Source: an uncultured Alphaproteobacteria bacterium (GTDB taxonomy: Bacteria > Pseudomonadota > Alphaproteobacteria > Rhodobacterales > Rhodobacteraceae). From it: a stretch of 64,000 nt of DNA. Position 1 is the first letter of the stretch, and each line of letters opens with the position of its first letter. The stretch is taken from the NCBI GenBank assembly GCA_902537235.1, contig CACBAO010000001.1, forward strand, positions 1 through 64,000, in the 5' to 3' direction. The notes below the pieces were generated by a model. The model saw only the letters and a list, made by a program, of their open reading frames with translations, searched no databases and had not been told where the DNA came from. Positions 19,052 to 31,021 of this stretch are shown here, one piece after another. The position numbers were made by a program, and so were the translations under genes.

Positions 19052-21133
19052 TTAGTCACCCCATAGAAGTGCCCGTATCAAGCCTCCAATCAAAGAGGAA
19101 TTTTTTTGATCTCTTTTTATCTTATCTTGTGACTGAAACTGAAATTTCGTTGATTGGTCTTCATAAATACTTAAGGTATCGAACTGATCAGGCGAAACCA
19201 TTGCCATTTGCTTTTTATTAGCAAATTCGAAACTGATTTTTGACATTATTTTAGAAAATATTTTTGCTGGCAATCCGCCCCCACTAACGTTTTTCAATGG
19301 TCTATTATCATCATTGCCCATCCACACACCAATAACGTAATTACTTGAAAAACCCACAAACCATGCATCTCTGAAAGACTGACTGGTGCCCGTTTTTCCC
19401 GCAATTTGCCAGTCTTGCACAGATGCATTCTTACCTGTTCCAGTTTCTACACTGGAAAACATCAGATATTTAAGTGTTTGTGCAGCCAGCTTAGAAAAAA
19501 CTCTGAGCCCCTGCTCAGACCCCTCCCTGATGATTATCTCGTCATTTTTTTTAACCCTTAAGTCTCTCCATCCCTTACTGTAAACTTTCCTCCCATTATT
19601 CAATATACCTGCATATGCAGTAGTAAGCTCTAAAAGGCTTACCTCAGAAGATCCTAACGCGATAGATGGCTCACTAGGTATAGCTGTTTCTATCCCTAAC
19701 TCCCTAGCCAAAGTCTTAACTCTATTTATGCCAATTTTATTCCCTACTTTCACTGCTACAGTGTTTAGTGATTTTGAAAAAGCTTCTTCAATAGTTACTG
19801 GGCCAAGATACTTATTATCATAATTTTTTGGGGAGTATTCCTTGTAATTGTTTGTACCAAACGTGATCGTTACTGGTTCATCCGTTAGCACTGTGTTGGG
19901 CGAGATACCAAGGTCAAGAGCAGCTCCATATACGAAAGGCTTAAAAGCTGATCCAGGTTGGCGTTTTGCCTGATATGCTCTATTGAATTGCCCTGGTATT
20001 TTTTCTGATGGTCTTCCGCCACTCATTGCTCTAACGTGACCATCTGCAGACAAAACCACAACAGCAATCTGTGCTTTAGATTTTGACATTATCTCTGTTT
20101 CTAAAAAAGACAATATTGTGTCATCAACTGCTTTCTGTATTTTAGGATCAAAGTATGTTCTTATGATAATATCTTCTTTGCTTTGTTTTGTTATTTCTTG
20201 AGGTGCGTCCTGCATTATCCAATCAGCATAATAAGACCCTATCTCATTAATATTATTTTCTTGAATTACGGGAAGTGACTTTACAGCTTTCTCGAAATCT
20301 GTAATCGAAATCAACTTTTGGTCTTTCATTATTTTAAGTACAGTAAGCGCCCTAGCCTGCGAAAGATCCTTATTATTTATAGGCGAATACCTTGTCGGCG
20401 CTTTCAGTAAGCCAGCTAAAAGTGCGGCTTCTTCTATTGAGAGTTCAGACGAATTTTTGTTGAAGTAACGTTCTGAAGCGGCCTCAAAACCATATGCTCC
20501 GGAACCTAAATACACTCTATTAATATAAATAGAAAGGATGTCTTCTTTTGAGTATCTATATTCTAAAGCTAAAGCAAAAGGGATCTCAAGCAACTTTCTA
20601 GAAATAGTCGATCTTCTACAATGCTTTTGACTATTTATATCTCCTTGCAACAGGCAGAGTATTTTCGCTACCTGCTGAGTAATAGTAGAACCACCATGGC
20701 CAGAAAAAGGTCCTCTACCCTCTCTCAAGTTTATCCTGATTGCGCCCAGAATACCTCTCACCGATACACCGTAGTGAGAATAGAAGGTTTTATCCTCTAC
20801 CGATATTATTGCGTCATGCAGAGCGCGATTCAAAACGTTAGATTTTAAAATACCGCCAAACTGATTTCCTCGCCAAGCGAACACTTCATTATTTTTGTCG
20901 AGAAGTGTAACTGATCCTCTCTTTCTATCATCCAAAAGCTCCTCTATTGGCGGTAATTTATTTACATAGTTTACCACGGCTATAAGAATAATAGCAGAAA
21001 CTATCACAGCCACATTTACTGACAACCAAAGCAAATATTTTAACGTTTTTCTCAAAATTGTATGCATGACTGAATTAAAGTTGCGTCTTAAAACAATTAA
21101 CCTCTGATATAATCTTTGTAAACCCATGAGCAT
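19052..21133 (-). CDS. Bifunctional penicillin-binding protein 1A
   Basis: Class A peptidoglycan synthase with glycosyltransferase and transpeptidase domains, anchored in the inner membrane. A basic cytoplasmic start and one membrane span (about residues 31-52) precede the GT51 domain (catalytic Glu in SVEDKTFYSHYG, about 94; GGSTITQQVAK). The transpeptidase has the active Ser in QPGSAFKPF (about 393), SLN in SKSLNTVAVK and the KTGT box (about 580). At 693 residues it is shorter than E. coli PBP1a and lacks a large inserted domain. It is divergent from glnB. Confidence 0.94.
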   Translation of the reverse strand: MLMGLQRLYQRLIVLRRNFNSVMHTILRKTLKYLLWLSVNVAVIVSAIILIAVVNYVNKLPPIEELLDDRKRGSVTLLDKNNEVFAWRGNQFGGILKSNVLNRALHDAIISVEDKTFYSHYGVSVRGILGAIRINLREGRGPFSGHGGSTITQQVAKILCLLQGDINSQKHCRRSTISRKLLEIPFALALEYRYSKEDILSIYINRVYLGSGAYGFEAASERYFNKNSSELSIEEAALLAGLLKAPTRYSPINNKDLSQARALTVLKIMKDQKLISITDFEKAVKSLPVIQENNINEIGSYYADWIMQDAPQEITKQSKEDIIIRTYFDPKIQKAVDDTILSFLETEIMSKSKAQIAVVVLSADGHVRAMSGGRPSEKIPGQFNRAYQAKRQPGSAFKPFVYGAALDLGISPNTVLTDEPVTITFGTNNYKEYSPKNYDNKYLGPVTIEEAFSKSLNTVAVKVGNKIGINRVKTLARELGIETAIPSEPSIALGSSEVSLLELTTAYAGILNNGRKVYSKGWRDLRVKKNDEIIIREGSEQGLRVFSKLAAQTLKYLMFSSVETGTGKNASVQDWQIAGKTGTSQSFRDAWFVGFSSNYVIGVWMGNDDNRPLKNVSGGGLPAKIFSKIMSKISFEFANKKQMAMVSPDQFDTLSIYEDQSTKFQFQSQDKIKRDQKNSSLIGGLIRALLWGD

Positions 21134-21148
21134 GGTAAATAAAAAGTG

Positions 21149-21201
21149 CTTTTTTGCCTAATAATTAACCATATTTACTTTTTTGCCTATATTTTAATCA
21201 T
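21149..21201. repeat. Imperfect 24-base tandem repeat, period 29
   Basis: Two copies, 21149-21172 and 21178-21201, match at 19 of 24 positions; the first twelve bases (CTTTTTTGCCTA) are identical and each copy ends in TTAAyCAT. They lie between the divergent pbp1A and glnB starts, roughly 110-160 bases upstream of glnB. The spacing is a little under three helical turns, so a protein could bind both on nearly one face. No known NtrC or sigma-54 consensus is visible. Confidence 0.6.
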
Positions 21202-21311
21202 TATTTTGGATTTTAAATAAAATATTTACAAATTTTAAAAAATGCCTTTTATATTTCTCCATCAATTAAATATTCCTTTCGCAACGACTTTTATAATCGA
21301 AAGGAGACTTT

Positions 21312-21650
21312 ATGAAACTTATAATAGCAGTTATTAAACCTTTCAAACTTGAGGAAGTCCGTGATGCTTTAAAAGATATAGGCATTCAGGGACTGATGGT
21401 CTCGGAAGTGAAGGGATATGGAAGGCAAGACGGCCACTCCGAAGTTTACAGAGGGGCGGAATATACCGTTAGCTTTGTTCCAAAGTTGAAATTAGAGATA
21501 GTTGTAGCAGACAAAGATGCATCCAAAACAGTCGAGACAATCAGTGAGGTCGCTAAAACAGGCAAGATTGGTGATGGTAAAATATTTGTTACACCTGTGG
21601 AGTCTGCTCTACGGATTAGGACAGACGAAAAAAATGATGATGCAATTTAA
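21312..21650 (+). CDS. glnK: Nitrogen regulatory protein PII (GlnB/GlnK)
   Basis: Trimeric sensor of 2-oxoglutarate and ATP/ADP that controls ammonium uptake and nitrogen metabolism. The uridylylation Tyr51 lies in RGAEYTVSF, and the C-terminal signatures TGKIGDGKIFV and ALRIRTDE are intact. Position 40 is Asp (GRQDGH), where most family members carry Lys. AAAGGAG precedes the ATG. It is followed by amtB 28 bases downstream; that pairing marks it as the GlnK type that blocks AmtB, although symbol choice between glnB and glnK is by context. Confidence 0.95.
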   Translation: MKLIIAVIKPFKLEEVRDALKDIGIQGLMVSEVKGYGRQDGHSEVYRGAEYTVSFVPKLKLEIVVADKDASKTVETISEVAKTGKIGDGKIFVTPVESALRIRTDEKNDDAI

Positions 21651-21678
21651 CCTTATGTTTAAAAAGAAAGAGAAAATA

Positions 21679-22995
21679 ATGTCTAAATTATTATTTTTAT
21701 GCACTGCTGTGCTTGGCCTGTCTTCGACAATAGCGTTAGCAGATGGGCATACCCAGGATTACAGTCAGTCCGGGTATTTTATATTCAACACGCTGTTATT
21801 TCTAATTGGCGGTTTCTTGGTAATGTGGATGGCTGCAGGCTTTGCAATGTTAGAAACTGGTCTCGTTAGATCAAAAAATGCGTCGACACAATTAATAAAG
21901 AATGTCGCACTGTTCTCGTTAGCTTCAATAGCATATTTCATCGTAGGATTCAATCTAATGTATCCTGGAGATGGATGGATTATTACTGGTTGGGTTGGTG
22001 GTTTCTCGCTAACCGGACTAGAGCCGGCCGGCGTTGGGGCTGATGGTGTAGATCTAACATACGCATCTGTTGGATCTGACTTTTTCTTCCAGCTAATGTT
22101 CTGCGCCGCTACCGCCTCTATTGTATCTGGTACGGTGGCCGAACGCGTGAAATTGTGGCCATTCTTAATTTTTACAGTTGTACTTACAGGAATATTCTAC
22201 CCTATTAGCGCCTCTTGGCAATGGGGTGGGGGTTGGCTTTCTGAAGCAGGTTTTTCAGACTTTGCTGGATCAACTGTTGTGCACGCAACTGGAGCTGCAG
22301 CTGCATTAGCTGGAGCACTAGTTATTGGAGCAAGACACGGAAGGTACAAGGATGATGGATCGGTCATACCTATGCCCGGTTCGAATTTACCGCTAGCGAC
22401 CTTGGGAATGTTCATTCTTTGGTTGGGATGGTTCGGTTTCAACGGAGGATCGCAACTTGCCATGGGCACTATAGGAGACGTTGCTGATGTGTCTCGAATT
22501 TTCGCAAACACCAATACAGCTGCTGCTGGTGGTGCTGTGGCGGCTTTAATATTGACGCAGATAATGTATGGTAAAGCGGACCTGACCATGGTGTTGAATG
22601 GTGCACTTGCCGGTCTAGTTTCTATCACAGCTGAGCCACTCATGCCCTCGCTTGGATTAGCCACTATTATTGGTGCTATCGGTGGCATAATTATTGTATT
22701 CTCCGTTCCTGTACTGGACAAGTTGAAAATCGATGATGTCGTAGGTGCAATTTCAGTGCACGGAATCGCTGGGATTTGGGGAACGCTTGCTGTAGTTTTG
22801 TCAAATTCTGACGCGTCTTTTGGGACGCAGTTACTTGGCACGGTATCAATATGCCTATTTACCTTCATAGTTTCTTACATCGCATGGTTAATTTTAGACA
22901 TGCTGATGGGTGCGAGAGTAAGCGAAGAAAGTGAAATTGATGGGCTGGATAAAACGGAGCTTGGTCTCGAAGCTTATCCAGATTTTTCAAAGTAA
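21679..22995 (+). CDS. amtB: Ammonium transporter
   Basis: Amt/Rh-family ammonium channel in the inner membrane. An N-terminal signal-peptide-like segment (LLFLCTAVLGLSSTIALA) is followed by about eleven membrane spans. Family motifs include MLETGLVRSKNASTQL, FDFAGSTVVH-like FSDFAGSTVVHATGAAAAL and the C-terminal VHGIAGIWGTLA with the pore His. The frame is open back into glnB, but the ATG at 21679 gives the expected processed N-terminus and clears the upstream gene. Co-transcribed with the PII gene and closed by a strong terminator. Confidence 0.96.
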   Translation: MSKLLFLCTAVLGLSSTIALADGHTQDYSQSGYFIFNTLLFLIGGFLVMWMAAGFAMLETGLVRSKNASTQLIKNVALFSLASIAYFIVGFNLMYPGDGWIITGWVGGFSLTGLEPAGVGADGVDLTYASVGSDFFFQLMFCAATASIVSGTVAERVKLWPFLIFTVVLTGIFYPISASWQWGGGWLSEAGFSDFAGSTVVHATGAAAALAGALVIGARHGRYKDDGSVIPMPGSNLPLATLGMFILWLGWFGFNGGSQLAMGTIGDVADVSRIFANTNTAAAGGAVAALILTQIMYGKADLTMVLNGALAGLVSITAEPLMPSLGLATIIGAIGGIIIVFSVPVLDKLKIDDVVGAISVHGIAGIWGTLAVVLSNSDASFGTQLLGTVSICLFTFIVSYIAWLILDMLMGARVSEESEIDGLDKTELGLEAYPDFSK

Positions 22996-23020
22996 ATAAC
23001 TTTAAAAAATTTCTCCTCCA

Positions 23021-23054
23021 AAACCCACTCATTTGAAATGAGTGGGTTTTTTTT
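23021..23054 (+). terminator. Rho-independent terminator after amtB
   Basis: A 12-base stem AAACCCACTCAT / ATGAGTGGGTTT with loop TTGAA is followed by a run of T. This is the clearest intrinsic terminator in the window and isolates glnK-amtB from the HU gene. Confidence 0.93.
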
Positions 23055-23124
23055 TATATTGTTTGATTTTTAGCAAAAAAAATGATTTGATTCTTTCTTA
23101 TAACTATAATTTTAAGGGAACAAC

Positions 23125-23415
23125 ATGACACAAAAACCGATGACAAAGGCTCAGCTTGTATCGGCGTTAGCAGACGCGACAGGTTCCGATAAGGCCTCTT
23201 CAAACAGAATGTTAGAAGCATTATCAGGTATTATTACTAATGAAGTAGCTGCAGGAGGCGCTGTAACAGTTCCGAACGTTGGAAAGTTTTTTTGCAGAGC
23301 GAGGCCTGAGAGAATGGTCAGGAATCCTGCCACAGGTGAGCAAATGAAAAAACCGGCTGATAGAGTAGTTAAAGTTACCATTGCAAAAGCTTTGAAAGAC
23401 GTAATCAACTCTTAA
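23125..23415 (+). CDS. HU-family DNA-binding protein
   Basis: Small histone-like protein that bends and compacts DNA. The 96-residue sequence shows the HU/IHF fold: helical N-terminal MTKAQLVSALADATGSDKASSNRMLEAL, then GAVTVPNVGKFF and the beta-arm RARPERMVRNPATGEQ with the Asn-Pro tip that intercalates DNA. A Cys at 57 lies where HU usually has a small residue. Relatives with this MTQKPMTKAQL start are common in alphaproteobacteria beside canonical HU. AAGGGA precedes the ATG. Monocistronic. Confidence 0.94.
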   Translation: MTQKPMTKAQLVSALADATGSDKASSNRMLEALSGIITNEVAAGGAVTVPNVGKFFCRARPERMVRNPATGEQMKKPADRVVKVTIAKALKDVINS

Positions 23416-23441
23416 AACTTAACCTGTCTAAAATAGTTTAG

Positions 23442-26743
<3,302 letters not shown>

Positions 26744-26843
26744 TTATATATTATAACTTGATATAGTAAAAAAGTCACTAATTTCAGTTTAAAAATACAT
26801 TATTCTTAGTGGCTTATTTTTTAGAAAATGGAGTTTAGGTTTG

Positions 26844-27875
26844 ATGAAAACACAAGTTATAGACCTTATTGGTAACACACCGCTTATAAAACTGAAAAAA
26901 GCATCGGATGAGACGGGATGTAATATTTTTGGAAAAGCAGAGTTTTTAAATCCAGGACAATCCGTCAAAGATAGGGCTGCCTTGGAAATAATAAAAAAAG
27001 CAATTATCTCTAAGGAAATTAGCCCTGGTGGCTCAATAGTTGAAGGAACAGCAGGAAACACCGGGATTGGCCTTTCTTTAGTAGCTAGTTTCTATGGCTT
27101 TAAGTCAGTAATAGTCATCCCAGAAACTCAAACAGAAGAAAAGAAAGAAGCTTTAAGAATGCTAGGTGCCAAATTGGTGGAAGTACCTGCAAAACCATAC
27201 AGTGATCCTAACAACTATATCAGATACTCGGAACGACTAGCCTCTAAATTGAATAAAGTTTCGCAATCAGGTGCTTTTTGGGCAAATCAGTTTGATAATT
27301 TAGATAACAGGCAAGCACACATAGAAAATACAAGTCAGGAGATTTGGGATCAGACAGATGGAAAAATTGACGGGTTTATATGTTCTGTTGGAACAGGAGG
27401 TACCTTAGCAGGCGTGAGTATCGGCCTAAAAGAGAAAAACTCCAAAATAAAAATAGGACTAGCCGACCCTGATGGATCAGCTCTCTACAACTATTACAAA
27501 GATGGTGTGCTTAAATCAAAAGGCTCTTCGATTACCGAGGGTATTGGACAAGGACGAATTACAAATAATTTAGAAGGTCTGAAGCCCGACTTCAGTTATA
27601 ATATTAAAGATGAGAAAGCCCTAAACATTATCTACTCCCTCATAAAAGAGGAGGGTTTAAGCCTTGGTACCTCATCTGGGATTAACATCGCTGGAGCTAT
27701 AAAAATGGCAAAAGATCTTGGGCCTGGTCATAATATTGTTACTATACTCTGTGATCATAGCCAAAGATATAAATCCAAACTTTTTAACATTGAGTTTCTC
27801 AAAGAGAAAAAATTACCAGTACCGGATTGGTTTAAAAATGGCAGTCAAGACTTGCCAAACGTTTTGATAAGATAA
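26844..27875 (+). CDS. cysK: Cysteine synthase A
   Basis: PLP-dependent O-acetylserine sulfhydrylase making cysteine from sulfide. The PLP lysine is in PGQSVKDRAA (K42); EGTAGNTGIGLSLVA forms the substrate Asn loop and SVGTGGTLAG the phosphate cradle, followed by IVTILCDHSQRYKSKLFN. Starting at ATG 26844 (a TTG lies three bases earlier) gives 343 residues, longer than E. coli CysK and typical of a second alphaproteobacterial type. Its 3' end overlaps the convergent TauE/SafE gene by 31 bases. Confidence 0.95.
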   Translation: MKTQVIDLIGNTPLIKLKKASDETGCNIFGKAEFLNPGQSVKDRAALEIIKKAIISKEISPGGSIVEGTAGNTGIGLSLVASFYGFKSVIVIPETQTEEKKEALRMLGAKLVEVPAKPYSDPNNYIRYSERLASKLNKVSQSGAFWANQFDNLDNRQAHIENTSQEIWDQTDGKIDGFICSVGTGGTLAGVSIGLKEKNSKIKIGLADPDGSALYNYYKDGVLKSKGSSITEGIGQGRITNNLEGLKPDFSYNIKDEKALNIIYSLIKEEGLSLGTSSGINIAGAIKMAKDLGPGHNIVTILCDHSQRYKSKLFNIEFLKEKKLPVPDWFKNGSQDLPNVLIR

Positions 27876-28651
27876 GCAAAAAAGTCTGACTTATATAAAA
27901 GATTGATAGAAACGATTAGCAGAAAAATTAAAAGAAGCGTTTCAAAAAACTGCTCAGATATAAATGATCTTATCTTTTCTCCTATAAAAAATCCAAAAAT
28001 CGAAGGAAATATCATCATAGTAGAGATTAGAAAGATTTGGCTATGTAATAAATCATAGAAATAATGAGTAGAAAAAAGTCCCAAAGAACCAACGAATATG
28101 TAAAGGCCCGTAAGACCAACAAATTGCTCTTTGTTTGCTTGCCTTAACATGAGAAGTACAACTATTGTTGGTGCCCAAACATGAGTAAATCCCGCAGCTA
28201 TACCTATGACGGCTCCCGATATAATTTGGGAAATTTTATCGAAAACCATTTTACGGGATGAAAAAAAGCCTGACCAACGATAAATAATAAAAATGAAGAT
28301 GGTTGCACCTAGCAAAAAAGAAAGTGTTTTCTGTTCTAATGAGAATGAAAAAAAACTGAACGTGATGGTGCAAATAAAGAGAGATACCAATAAAAATTGA
28401 TTTGATAAAACCATTTCTGTTTTATGAGCTGACCTATAAAATTGCAGGAAATTCGTTACCAGCGTCGGTACGATTATGAGCATCATGGCTAGTCTGGGTG
28501 AAGTATAAAGGCTCAGAAGTGAGATTGAGACAAGAGGCAACCCCATCCCTATACTACCCTTCACTATTCCAGCAATTAAAAAAACAATAGCCGTAAAAAA
28601 AATTAAATTATTCGTAAAATCACTATTATAAAAATCAGGTAAATCAGACAA
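27845..28651 (-). CDS. TauE/SafE-family sulfite/organosulfonate exporter
   Basis: Membrane protein with seven to nine spans, of the DUF81/TauE family implicated in export of sulfite or related anions. The N-terminal repeat IVFLIAGIVKGSIGMGLPLVSISLL is diagnostic; the second repeat GAVIGIAAGFTHVWAPTIVVLLMLRQ mirrors it. The start is TTG and overlaps the end of pncB by eight bases, suggesting coupling to pncB. Converging with cysK over 31 bases, it sits next to a sulfur-assimilation gene, though orientation argues against a shared operon. Confidence 0.9.
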   Translation of the reverse strand: MSDLPDFYNSDFTNNLIFFTAIVFLIAGIVKGSIGMGLPLVSISLLSLYTSPRLAMMLIIVPTLVTNFLQFYRSAHKTEMVLSNQFLLVSLFICTITFSFFSFSLEQKTLSFLLGATIFIFIIYRWSGFFSSRKMVFDKISQIISGAVIGIAAGFTHVWAPTIVVLLMLRQANKEQFVGLTGLYIFVGSLGLFSTHYFYDLLHSQIFLISTMMIFPSIFGFFIGEKIRSFISEQFFETLLLIFLLIVSINLLYKSDFFAYLIKTFGKS

Positions 28652-29936
28652 TTAAAGTTTCTTTACTTTGTGTGGACAGCCCAAAGACCTTTTTATATTG
28701 TCCTATTTTATTTTCTGGCCCCATCGCCTTATTAGAGTTGTCTGATAATTTGACAGTCGGACACCCATTAGCAGAAACAGCCTTACATACTAATGAGAAA
28801 GGGTCCAACTCGCCATTACCAATCAATTCTCTAAAATCATTTGTTAATAAGGTTCCCCAGCCAAATCCTATTTGGACTTTTTTGTTAAATTTCTGGTATA
28901 GCTCGATAATCTTTTCAGTATCCAAACCATCTGAAAATATTATCAATTTCTTTTTGGTATCTTCACCTTTATTTTGCCACCAGTCAATTGCATGCTGTGC
29001 TCCTATTTCAGGATCACCAGAGTCAATTCTTACTCCTGTCCATGAAGCAAGCCAGTTAGGCGCATTATTTAAAAAATTTCTAGTACCGTATGTATCAGGT
29101 AATATTACCCTTAAATTCCCATCATGCTCTTCATGCCAGTCTTCTAAAACCTTATAGGGGGCTTGTTTTAATTCCTCCTCTGTTTTTGCCAAGGCCGAAA
29201 AGATCATGGGAAGTTCATGGGCATTTGTCCCTATTGCTTCAAGCTCACGCCTCATAGCAATTAGACAATTTGATGTACCAATAAATTTTGACCCCATGCC
29301 TTCGCACATTGCCTGTACGCACCAATCCTGCCAGAGAAAACTATGACGCCTTCTAGTGCCAAAATCAGCTATTCTTATATCGTCAAAAGACCTAAGCCGT
29401 TCTATTTTTTCCCATAACTTTGTCATAGCTCTTGCATATAATACCTGTAACTCGAAACGCCCCATATTCTTTAAAACAGACTTAGATCTCAACTCTGTCA
29501 ATACAGATAAAACTGGAACCTCCCAAAACATAACCTCGGCCCATTTACCCTCGAAACTGATTTCGAACTGCCCATCTTTTTTTTTGAGCTGGTACTCTGG
29601 TAACTTGAGTTTCTCTAACCAATCTATAAATGATGGTCGAAATATAGCACGCTTACCATAAAACAAATTTCCCCTTAACCAAGTTGACTCACCCTTACTT
29701 AAAGATAAATCTCTTATGTGATTCAATTGTTCTCGTAATTCTTGTTCGTCTATTATGTTGGCGAGAAGTACTTTCCTTGATCTGTTTAAAACGGAAAATT
29801 TTACATTTACATCGGGCGCGTTTCTCAGGACAAATTGAGCCATCAATAATTTATAAAAGTCCATGTCCAATAGTGAACGGACTATTGGATCAATTTTCCA
29901 ATTATGGTTATATACTCTGGACGCTATATCAATCAT
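28644..29936 (-). CDS. pncB: Nicotinate phosphoribosyltransferase
   Basis: Salvages nicotinate into NAD synthesis by joining it to PRPP. The N-terminal DPIVRSLLDMDFYKLLMAQFVL is the family signature; FGTRRRHSF carries the phosphoribosylated loop, and GTSNCLIAM plus RIDSGDP line the active site. The open frame runs back to 30161, but the extra 75 residues have no family counterpart. ATG 29936 gives 430 residues, the normal alphaproteobacterial length, and removes the overlap with the divergent PHP gene. Confidence 0.93.
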   Translation of the reverse strand: MIDIASRVYNHNWKIDPIVRSLLDMDFYKLLMAQFVLRNAPDVNVKFSVLNRSRKVLLANIIDEQELREQLNHIRDLSLSKGESTWLRGNLFYGKRAIFRPSFIDWLEKLKLPEYQLKKKDGQFEISFEGKWAEVMFWEVPVLSVLTELRSKSVLKNMGRFELQVLYARAMTKLWEKIERLRSFDDIRIADFGTRRRHSFLWQDWCVQAMCEGMGSKFIGTSNCLIAMRRELEAIGTNAHELPMIFSALAKTEEELKQAPYKVLEDWHEEHDGNLRVILPDTYGTRNFLNNAPNWLASWTGVRIDSGDPEIGAQHAIDWWQNKGEDTKKKLIIFSDGLDTEKIIELYQKFNKKVQIGFGWGTLLTNDFRELIGNGELDPFSLVCKAVSANGCPTVKLSDNSNKAMGPENKIGQYKKVFGLSTQSKETLIV

Positions 29937-30092
29937 CAAATCATAACACAAAGATTCTAATCTAAATGCAAGCACTAATAGAATTAATACCTTTTCTATA
30001 ATACAAATAGCATTAATATTTTTTTTTAATTTGAAAATGTCTTGTAAGTTAAATTTTTGAATGGTTGAGCAAGAAAAAAAGGGTTCAGGATT

Positions 30093-31013
30093 ATGTCTTT
30101 TAAGTTTTTTAACAACAGTGGAAAATTTTTTAAAGGTAACTTGCATGGCCACAGCACTCATTCCGATGGAAAGCTTTCACCAGAAGAAGTTTGCAATGCT
30201 TACATAGAAAAGGGATATAACTTCATATCAATTACAGACCACTTTCTGGAAATGTTTAATTACCCTATAACATTACCTCAATTAAAAATAAAAAATTTTA
30301 CAGTCATACCTGGTGCTGAGCTACATACTAGCAAAATGGGAAATGGTGAGCTTTGGCATATTCTTGCTTTAGGTTTAAATAACAAATTTACACCGCCTAA
30401 CCAGCCCAACTTCCTTATAAACAATAAATCAGAAAACATTGATAGCTTAAGCTCACGTCTTTTCGAGTCTGGTGCTTTCGTGTCACTTACTCACCCTGAA
30501 TGGAATGGAATGGCCCTTCCGGATACGCTCAAAGTCCAGGAAGTACACGCTATAGAAATTTATAATCACAGCTGTTCTATTGAGTGTGATAGAGGATCAG
30601 GAGTTGCCGTGCTGGATCAAATACTTAATCAAGGTAAAGAGATCAATATTATAGCAACAGACGACTCCCATTTTCACATCAATGATGCGTTTGGCGGTTG
30701 GGTTATGGTTAAGTCTGATAGTAATAGTAAAGAGGCTATACTTGAAGCTCTCAAAAACGGTCATTACTATTCATCACAAGGTCCTGATTTTAAAAACATA
30801 AAGGTTCAAAATGGTCGATTGGAAGTGTCATGCTCACCTATTGAAAAGATTATTGTTAGTGGATATGGTTCAGCAAGCATATACAGGGATAAATCTGCTA
30901 TGGAGACTGCAGTCTTTAATTTGAGCTTACTTCCCCAAAAAAAATGGCTAAGAGTTACCATAATTGATAAGGACGGCAATCGGGCTTGGACCAATCCAAT
31001 CTACGATTATTGA
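30093..31013 (+). CDS. PHP-domain (CehA/McbA-like) metallohydrolase
   Basis: Cytoplasmic PHP-fold metal-dependent hydrolase; substrate unknown. The metal motif NLHGHSTHSDG (H18, H20) opens the protein; SITDHF, PGAELHT, LTHPEWNG and ATDDSHFH supply the remaining ligands. This matches the CehA/McbA group, which includes a carbaryl hydrolase, but most members are uncharacterised. CAGGATT precedes the ATG. It is divergent from pncB and convergent with the esterase gene, eight bases apart, so it is a single-gene unit. Confidence 0.87.
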   Translation: MSFKFFNNSGKFFKGNLHGHSTHSDGKLSPEEVCNAYIEKGYNFISITDHFLEMFNYPITLPQLKIKNFTVIPGAELHTSKMGNGELWHILALGLNNKFTPPNQPNFLINNKSENIDSLSSRLFESGAFVSLTHPEWNGMALPDTLKVQEVHAIEIYNHSCSIECDRGSGVAVLDQILNQGKEINIIATDDSHFHINDAFGGWVMVKSDSNSKEAILEALKNGHYYSSQGPDFKNIKVQNGRLEVSCSPIEKIIVSGYGSASIYRDKSAMETAVFNLSLLPQKKWLRVTIIDKDGNRAWTNPIYDY

Positions 31014-31021
31014 GCTTTCTT

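Noticed and set aside
21163-21172. TTAACCAT as a CtrA binding site upstream of glnK/pbp1A
   Set aside because: The second TTAA at the required seven-base spacing is missing; it is better explained as part of the 24-base repeat.
22197-22868. Long reverse-strand open frame across amtB
   Set aside because: It mirrors a strongly conserved ammonium transporter; its Pro/Ala/Thr-rich translation is the shadow of membrane codons.
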